A DNA stretch of 58,717 nucleotides from Chara braunii (Eukaryota > Streptophyta > Charophyceae > Charales > Characeae): NCBI GenBank assembly GCA_003427395.1, contig BFEA01000011.1, positions 5,493,726-5,552,442 of the forward strand. Direction: 5' to 3'. The translations under genes were made by a program, and so were the position numbers. The stretch's first letter is position 1. Each line of letters starts with the position of its first letter. Below, one piece after another: positions 53,235 through 58,717 of the stretch. Below the pieces are notes generated by a model. That model had not been told where the DNA came from, searched no databases, and was given only the letters and a program-made list of their open reading frames with translations.

Positions 53235-54410
53235 CTAAGCTAAGTGCAGCAATGTAGCCGCCAAACCCCAAACCCCGTCATGTGGCTTCGCAAACGTATC
53301 GAGGACTTTCCCGAAAAAAGTGTCGGGAAAGTTCTTTACCCGAAATTCTCGCCGCGGCATGATCACCTGGACCGGAATCTGACCTCGATCCGTCGTATTG
53401 CGGTCCAAGCGGTGCAAAGCCCCCGTAACTGCCACGACCTTCTACCGGCGACTAGCCAAGGACTTGAAGTCATGTCCAGTCCGAATTGCCAGAAGTTTTT
53501 TGGTCCAAATCGTACCCTCATTTCTTACCAACTGGACAGACCCAAAAAACGGAAAATACTGCCTAACTATCAAATGGCAACCCAGAAAGTTTCACCCCTC
53601 AGCCCCGTCATCAGTCCGCTTGAGCGTAAGATTACGGGGGTAGCACACTTCGAAACCCCGTAGCAAACATTCATCCCTCTCCCGAGTTCGTTCATTGCCT
53701 TCCTTGTATGTGACAAAGATAGACACATCGTCGACCAGTCGGATGTCTGCGACCAACTTCCTGCTTGGGCCTAAAGAGTCCAAGTAACGTCACTCCGTGT
53801 ATGCACACATGATGCACACGAGTGGCGAACTTGTACTTTTTCCCATCGGGACTCCAATGACCTGTCGCAGGAGCAGCCCAGACGCCATCGTCACAGTATG
53901 CTGCAGGTCAAACGCAACAAAATCTCTGACTTCCTTCAAACTCACCGCCCACCACCAATCCTTTGTTTGCAGTCAAACACTGCACCCCTCCCTCTTTGAT
54001 TCACCCTCAACACCCTCCTCCCCTTACTCCAGTGCGCCTCAATAATCCAATCAACAGCATCCAAAATGTCAGCATGGGGTAAGCGACTAAACATATCCTT
54101 GACATCATACGATGCAGCAAGAATACATGTATCGCTCCCTTTTCTCGCAAAAATCTTATTAATCTCATTCAATCTATCTGCCAGTCCAGAAACTGCCTGC
54201 AGATTGAAGTGACCATCTTTTCACATCTTCATCAAGAGCAAATTCAATGCTCGTGCGACTTTTTTGCTTGTCGCATTCATCGGCTCACTAAGGTAGGACA
54301 AATAGGACGAAATAGTTGCAGATCCTTGTGCTTCGGGATCACATAACTTTTTCCGACCGTTCCCGTCTGCTTCCATTTCCCCAACTGCCCCAAACCTATT
54401 TCACTTATTC
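53235..54410 (-). pseudogene. Penelope-type reverse transcriptase, frameshifted
   Basis: Motifs in order, in several frames: SYVIPKHKDLQLFRPIC (about 54,345-54,295, one frame); SYDVKDMFSRLPHADILDAV (residues 22-41 of the frame 54,172-53,942; motif A with its Asp); QVIGVPMGKSTSSPLV (about 53,880-53,830; motif B); RLVDDVSIFV (about 53,740-53,710; motif C with VDD). A basic C-terminal region (53,435-53,235) follows. Catalytic aspartates are intact. At least three frame changes and several stops lie between motifs. Penelope RTs are related to telomerase RT and prime at broken or nicked DNA. The match to the family pattern is by motif reading, not by search. Confidence 0.82.
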
Positions 54411-55658
54411 CTCAAAACTCTTTTCCCAGAAAACTTTTTCCATACGACTTTCAAAACGAAAACCAACATTCCCAACGAACAAATCACGCATCCCATCATA
54501 ATAAACCTGCGGGCACATCACACAGGTTTCACCCGGATTGCGATCAACTGGAGACAACACAAGCCCTTCATACTTACTCTTCACCTCAAGAACCTCATCA
54601 ATGCACAGTTCTCCCTCCGCCTGTATCCTGTCATTCATACACAACTGCACCTCTCCGAAACTAACTTCCACGTTGGTCGACCTCCCCTGTTTCCAGCACG
54701 AGAAACCCTCTTCAATCTCCTTCTTCAAACTTCCCACCCTTCCTTTCTTCAGTCCTCTCGGGACGTTTTTTGCATTGGACAACATCTGGCTTACCCCCAC
54801 GATATCACCAAGCCGACATCTGACATGCCCCTCCACGCNGGGCAAATCGTACNCTGCACAAGTACAGGCAGCAACCTCACGAGATGCAAAATCTCGATGG
54901 TTGTGCAACAAATTCCCCATAGTAGGATTTTTGGTCCAAATGATTATGGAATCACGCATCCCATCATAATAAACCTGCGGGCACATCACACAGGTTTCAC
55001 CCGGATTGCGATCAATTGGAGACAACACAAGCCCTTCATACTTACTCTTCACCTCAAGAACCTCATCAATGCATAATTCTCCCTCCACCTGTATCCTGTC
55101 ATTCATACACAACTGCACCTCTCCCAAACTAACTTCCACGTTGGTCGACCTCCCCTATTTCCAGCACGAGAAACCCTCTTCAATCTCCTTCTTCAAACTT
55201 CCCACCCTTCCTTTCTTCAGTCCTCTCGGGACGTTTTTTGCATTGGACAACATCTGGCTTACCCCCACGATATCACCAAGCCGATATCTGACATGCCCCT
55301 CCACGCGGGGCAAATCGTACCCTGCACAAGTACAGGCAACAACCTCACGAGACGCAAAATCTCGATGGTTGTGCAACAAATTTCCCATAGTAGGATTTTT
55401 GGTCCAACTGATTATGGATTTCTGCTTGAGGATGTCGCTAGTGCACATTGGAAGCCCCAGGCTATCGATCTTCCTATCACACAAACGTTGTACTTCCACC
55501 AAATCGATCCTGTCATCAAATTTCAATTTAACAACTAACTTACTGTAAAGATTAATGCCCGATCTAGCTTTTATAACACCGTACAAAATTCTCCTCAGTA
55601 AGTTACGTGTCGACTTATGTGAAAATTCTTTCGCGGCTCCTATCAGATCCGTTAACAA
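54405..55658 (-). pseudogene. Linker domain of Penelope-like element with Cys motifs and in-frame duplication
   Basis: Lies between the nuclease and RT. It contains CVMCPQVYYDGMRD, NPTMGNLLHNHRDFASREV and CTCAGYDLP, with Cys and His spaced as a possible zinc-binding region, plus GHVRYRLGDIVGVSQML. One TAG at 55,155-55,157 (WK stop GR) interrupts the frame; the duplicated copy has CAG at the equivalent place, so the stop is a later C-to-T change. The segment 54,484-54,951 is repeated at 54,952-55,419, exactly 468 bp or 156 codons, keeping the frame. Two N bases (54,839, 54,853) fall in one copy, so an assembly artefact is possible. Confidence 0.75.
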
Positions 55659-55809
55659 CTTAAGAAGAAAACGACATAAGTCTTTTCATCGTTCCGGGTA
55701 CTTCAACAGAGCAAGCAACGCACCTTTCTGTCCTCTACACCCTTTCACCCATTTCTTAAGCTGCCACACCTTTCAGTCCCCCCCCTTGTTCTATCCTAGC
55801 CTTACAACT

Positions 55810-56565
55810 TCACAACTTCACGATTTTTCCTTCCAACAGCAATTCGGTATCTCCATACAGACGCCTGACTTTTTTCCAAGTCTCACCCCAACATTCCCCT
55901 TTCGTGCTTTTCAACGTAAAACACACATTTCCCGCTTTCAACAGTTTATCCAGCAATTTAATGATACTCACCGTCCTCCCCTCGTCATTATTGACAGAGA
56001 ACATTATAAGCACATTAGATCCCCCATCTTTCTTGTCCGAAAACGCCTCCTTACCCCTCTCCTTCCGACCCTTCCTGGTTTTTCGGGATTCAGATCTAGT
56101 AGTCTTAGCCCCAAACACATTCAGAGATGGGAACCATCGGCGAATATAAAATTCTTTGATGGTCGTCAGTTCCTCCTCAGAAGCAAAGTGAATAGGAATC
56201 AAGACGTACTTCGAACTCTCAAACTTTCGCATCCAGCGATGAAAGTGCGCTGCACTATCCGATCCCTGATTACTCCTACCAAGGTGCTCCGCCCATCTGA
56301 CGTTCCGCCGTCTCGCGGTACGCCCGATGTAGATCGCCTTGCATGACGGCGAAATGACCACATATACACATCCCCCCGACGACTCAAGAAACGAAGGATT
56401 CTCCTTACTCAGACTCACCCATCGTTCGACGAATTTCTTCCCCCATAGTACAGCTCCACACAACACAAGCCAAGCAACCACCAGACGGAGTGAGCCTTCT
56501 AGTTGTGCACAGATACCAACGCGATTCGCTCTAAGACTCACAAGTTCCCGAAACTTGCACCACAA
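55810..56565 (-). CDS. GIY-YIG endonuclease domain ORF of Penelope-like element
   Basis: 251 codons, uninterrupted. Residues 65-152 form a GIY-YIG nuclease: CVYVVI (66-71, Cys replacing the first Gly), AIYIGRT (77-83), then RNVRWAEHL with the catalytic-type Arg and His, EELTTIKEFY carrying the conserved Glu, and FPSLNVFG with the terminal Asn. This domain nicks DNA to start target-primed reverse transcription. Residues 27-43 are hydrophobic. After residue 155 it is Lys/Arg-rich. The frame differs from both the preceding ORF (overlap of 28 bp, 56,538-56,565) and the following linker, so in the living element these were probably one protein. The start Met is arbitrary. Probably a fragment of a dead gene despite being open. 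Confidence 0.85.
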   Translation of the reverse strand: MWCKFRELVSLRANRVGICAQLEGSLRLVVAWLVLCGAVLWGKKFVERWVSLSKENPSFLESSGGCVYVVISPSCKAIYIGRTARRRNVRWAEHLGRSNQGSDSAAHFHRWMRKFESSKYVLIPIHFASEEELTTIKEFYIRRWFPSLNVFGAKTTRSESRKTRKGRKERGKEAFSDKKDGGSNVLIMFSVNNDEGRTVSIIKLLDKLLKAGNVCFTLKSTKGECWGETWKKVRRLYGDTELLLEGKIVKL

Positions 56566-56933
56566 CGATTCCCGATGCTGTCCACTTCATTCAGTCGTCG
56601 AGTTGATTCCGACTCGCTTTCACTTGACATTTCACTCTCTTCCTTACCTTTGTCTTTCTCCTGTTCCGACTCATCACCCCCATGGTCGTACGCAAGCATC
56701 GCTCTCTTCTCAGCCAATGCGATCACTGCTTGCGGCTTGCGAACATAGGGTAAACCTTTGGCTTTGCACATCCGTTGAATGATCTTATAATCCATGTCAT
56801 CAAGGTACACTCTCGTGTCTTTCACAAACTTTGCCCTCGATCCTTTCCCAACTCCAGCACATGCACCTTTCTTGGATGGATCGGATTTCTTCCTCAGGCT
56901 TCTCATCGTAACCGGTTTCAAGCTTGTCTTCAT
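56538..56933 (-). CDS. N-terminal ORF of Penelope-like element, SAP-like motif
   Basis: 131 codons from MKTSLKPV. Basic N-terminus (SLRKKSDPSKKG), then DYKIIQRMCKAKGLPYVRKP followed by QAVIAL, which fits the SAP DNA-binding motif (helix, Gly-Leu turn, Lys, helix). An acidic Ser/Glu tail (EESEMSSESESES) follows. It overlaps the GIY-YIG frame by 28 bp; a frameshift mutation or a two-ORF design are both possible. The 5' leader is a run of AAT repeats and a T/A-run after the GC-rich element end. The SAP reading is inference from pattern only. Confidence 0.6.
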   Translation of the reverse strand: MKTSLKPVTMRSLRKKSDPSKKGACAGVGKGSRAKFVKDTRVYLDDMDYKIIQRMCKAKGLPYVRKPQAVIALAEKRAMLAYDHGGDESEQEKDKGKEESEMSSESESESTRRLNEVDSIGNRCGASFGNL

Positions 56934-57042
56934 CTTCTTATTTGTAAAAAATAAGGTTAAAAAATCATGTTTATTATTATTATTATTTTTTTTTTTTTTT
57001 GCCCGGGCGGGCAACTGGCCCCGGACCACTCTAGTAGAATAG

Positions 57043-57050
57043 GTCGATTG
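57043..57050. other. Target-site duplication, right copy
   Basis: GTCGATTG, matching 52,360-52,367. The host sequence (decayed 115-bp repeats) resumes directly after it. Confidence 0.8.
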
Positions 57051-58372
57051 TAAATTTTGGAAAGGCACTTTCTCTAGAGGGAGTGTTGCTGAATTTTTTT
57101 TAGTTTTGAGGAGTTATATTATATTTTGATAGGAAAAATTTGGGCAATCTACCTTGTATAGGGGAAATGCTGCCAAAATTTTTCTTACTCTTACAGCACT
57201 CATTGAAAAATAGACTTAAAATTAGTCTTAAGAGATTTTTGAGTAAGATATGATATGAGAGTTTGTTCTCCATACGCTTAAATTTTAGTCTTGGGAATTG
57301 ACATATGTTGTGTTATAGGTCTCTTTTCGACCATTTTGACTCAAGTTCTGACTAGTTACAGTCGGATCCTACAATGATCCTTTACTGATATTTTTTTATA
57401 ACAGGTCGGTTGCCTATTCGTTGGTTTACGACTCGGCTCTAACTCATTATCGCCACTTAACCTAAAGACCTTAACCACTAAGGGTTTAATTGTTTCTTTG
57501 GGTTTTACCCGAAGTTTTATTAAATGGCTATTTAAAGGACTAAGTGTTTTATTTTTGAAAGGTTGGAAAAAGGTTGTGGTTTGTGTGGATAAAGTAAGGG
57601 GTGTGGGTGCAGAGAGTGAATGAAGTTGACCCTGTGTAGTGCGTGGTTTGCTGATGTTGAATCTTTGGTGTGGTTGCAAATATGTTTTGTGAGTGGAAGT
57701 CTGGGGTTTGACTTTGTCTACGATCATAAGTATATTTTGAAAGGAGTCATACTGTGATTGTTAATTCGCCACGCGTTCTATAATTTTTTTTTTGTATGTG
57801 TTGTATTTGCGCTAGCCGATATGAAGGAGTTTGCATCCTTGGGATATTTATTTGAGTCTCACGTGTAACGCTAAACTGTTTCTTGTGTTCGAAAAGTTAT
57901 AGGTCGGATACAAAAAGAGACTAGGCACGTTTTATATGAGACATATTTTTTTGGTGGTGTATCGTATGGTTAGATGGACTGTTTTAGTCAACTGACGCCC
58001 AGTCGCGCTTAAGACATTAGCCCGAGAGCGACGGTTCACGTACGGGTTCAATTAAGGCGTGCTACCTTGTGTATCCCGTACGCTACAACATATGAGAAAT
58101 GTCATCGATTGGGCTACCTCTGCGATTGCAACTTAGTAGCTTTCGCAGGTGGTTCGGTAGCTCGGCAAGGATACGTCTGTCCAAGGGTGGTGACAACCCC
58201 TTGGACATAGGTAAGTTGTATTTCTCGTGGTCCTATCCTATCATAGTGGTTCACGAGAGGTATGGTTGACGTACTCGGCCAGAGCCGCAAAAGCTTCACC
58301 GTGAAGAAGTCATGCACAAATCCTATGTGATACGGCCAGGAGGGTCCCCTTGTAGGACCGGTGTGCTCGACG
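57051..58372 (+). repeat. Distal part of the large unit with truncated LTR end
   Basis: Continues the unit after the insertion: decayed repeats to 57,180, 'ttataacaggtcggttgcct' near 57,400, 'ttttattaaatggctattta' near 57,514, 'ggtgtggttgcaaatatgtt' near 57,668. From about 57,780 it is a shortened LTR block ending GACCGGTGTGCTCGACG (58,356-58,372), with the last A changed to G. Confidence 0.7.
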
Positions 58373-58530
58373 GCGCGCCCACACACACTCTATTTTTAGT
58401 CAAACTTTCGATTGGCCTAAAGTTGATATTACCAGGACTCGAGAGGTGTACTCAAATTTTAAGTCAACGCTTATTTTCTGTCACTTGCAAAAATCAGGGC
58501 GGATACTCTTGTAAGGGCATTCACACTGAT
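58373..58530 (-). repeat. Start-module fragment, minus orientation
   Basis: Reverse complement begins TATCAGTGTGAATGCCCTTA (58,530), with the palindrome decayed, and continues through 'gtgacagaaaataagcg' to a GCGCGC motif fused directly to the LTR end at 58,372. Confidence 0.6.
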
Positions 58531-58539
58531 AACGAGGGT

Positions 58540-58717
58540 GCACATATTTCTTTGTGTGTGTGTGCGTGTATGTATGTGTATGAGTTCTTATGTGTGGTGG
58601 GGGGGCAACCCCCCCAAAACAACCAATCGTTTTATATAAAAAATATACATATATTGATTGATTGATTGATGATTCATTGGGGTGGAGTTGTCCCCCCTCA
58701 ACCCCCCTTCCCCCCCC
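58540..58717. repeat. Third CAAT/ATTG cruciform unit, cut by window end
   Basis: GTGTGTGCGTGTATG simple repeat, G-run and C-run at 58,598-58,615, CAACCAATCG, an AT centre, ATTGATTGATTGATTGATG, then C-runs. Same architecture as 44,762-45,150. Confidence 0.5.

Larger units (their letters stand above)
52368..57042 (-). mobile_element. Penelope-like element with N-terminal GIY-YIG (degraded)
   Basis: A 4,675-bp insertion flanked by GTCGATTG. Minus-strand order: a 5' end matching the 273-bp element (CTACTAGAGTGGTCCGGGGC), SAP-like N-terminal ORF, GIY-YIG nuclease, cysteine-containing linker, Penelope-type RT, then a 3' end also matching the 273-bp element. GIY-YIG before RT is the permuted order described for Chlamys and Naiad Penelope-like elements of green algae, protists and invertebrates; canonical Penelope has it after RT. 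Several frameshifts and stops make it inactive. Confidence 0.88.

Overview
The window reads as accessory, repeat-dominated DNA from a large eukaryotic genome of the green lineage. I see no intact cellular protein gene, no operon-like layout and no CRISPR array. The green-lineage call rests on a plant-type U6 snRNA 5' end (GTCCTTCGGGACATCC), a Ty3/gypsy element primed by tRNA-Asp as in many plant elements, and a Penelope-like element with GIY-YIG ahead of the reverse transcriptase, as described in green algae. The gag/pol wording reminds me of charophyte (Chara-like) repeats, but that is recollection and inference. Two assembly gaps (16,240-16,684 and 39,703-39,887) and two single N bases (54,839 and 54,853) limit certainty.

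Layout. Positions 1-5,367: purine-rich minisatellite, a 1.53-kb LTR-like block (minus), a start module with a palindrome, a U6-like sequence and a broken gag zinc-knuckle fragment. Positions 5,368-12,646 and 28,156-35,405 are arms of one 7.3-kb inverted repeat. Between them lies a degraded Ty3/gypsy retrotransposon on the minus strand: PBS 26,608-26,625, gag, protease, RT, RNase H, integrase down to 20,084, then a second gag-like fragment. It is flanked by 1.53-kb LTR-like blocks at 12,647-14,172 and 26,628-28,155. Positions 35,406-41,200 are AT-rich with small elements, including a 273-bp element with terminal inverted repeats and 10-bp target duplications. Positions 41,204-44,188 and 45,833-58,372 are two more diverged copies of the same large unit, plus strand. 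The second is interrupted at 52,368-57,042 by a decayed Penelope-like element with an 8-bp target duplication.

The unit that recurs has a fixed order: start TGTCGG with a 12-bp palindrome, a U6-derived stretch in some copies, a GCTG-rich zone, a short conserved module, an array of structured hairpins, an array of about 115-bp repeats, a conserved 19-nt palindrome, then the 1.53-kb block ending CTCGACA. In the best copy (minus strand, 35,405 to 26,628) this end directly abuts a tRNA-Asp primer-binding site. The whole 8.8 kb may therefore be one giant LTR.

The most striking feature is the hairpin arrays (10,095-11,311; 15,636-16,239; 29,440-30,680; 41,204-41,827; 50,640-51,590). Each hairpin has its own outer stem, and the two sides change together from unit to unit while the head stays constant. 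Head classes A, B and C share a six-base apical loop TAAGNT closed by compensating inner stems; class D carries TTCG instead. This looks like selection or templated amplification acting on RNA or cruciform structure inside a mobile element, and I know of no described family like it.
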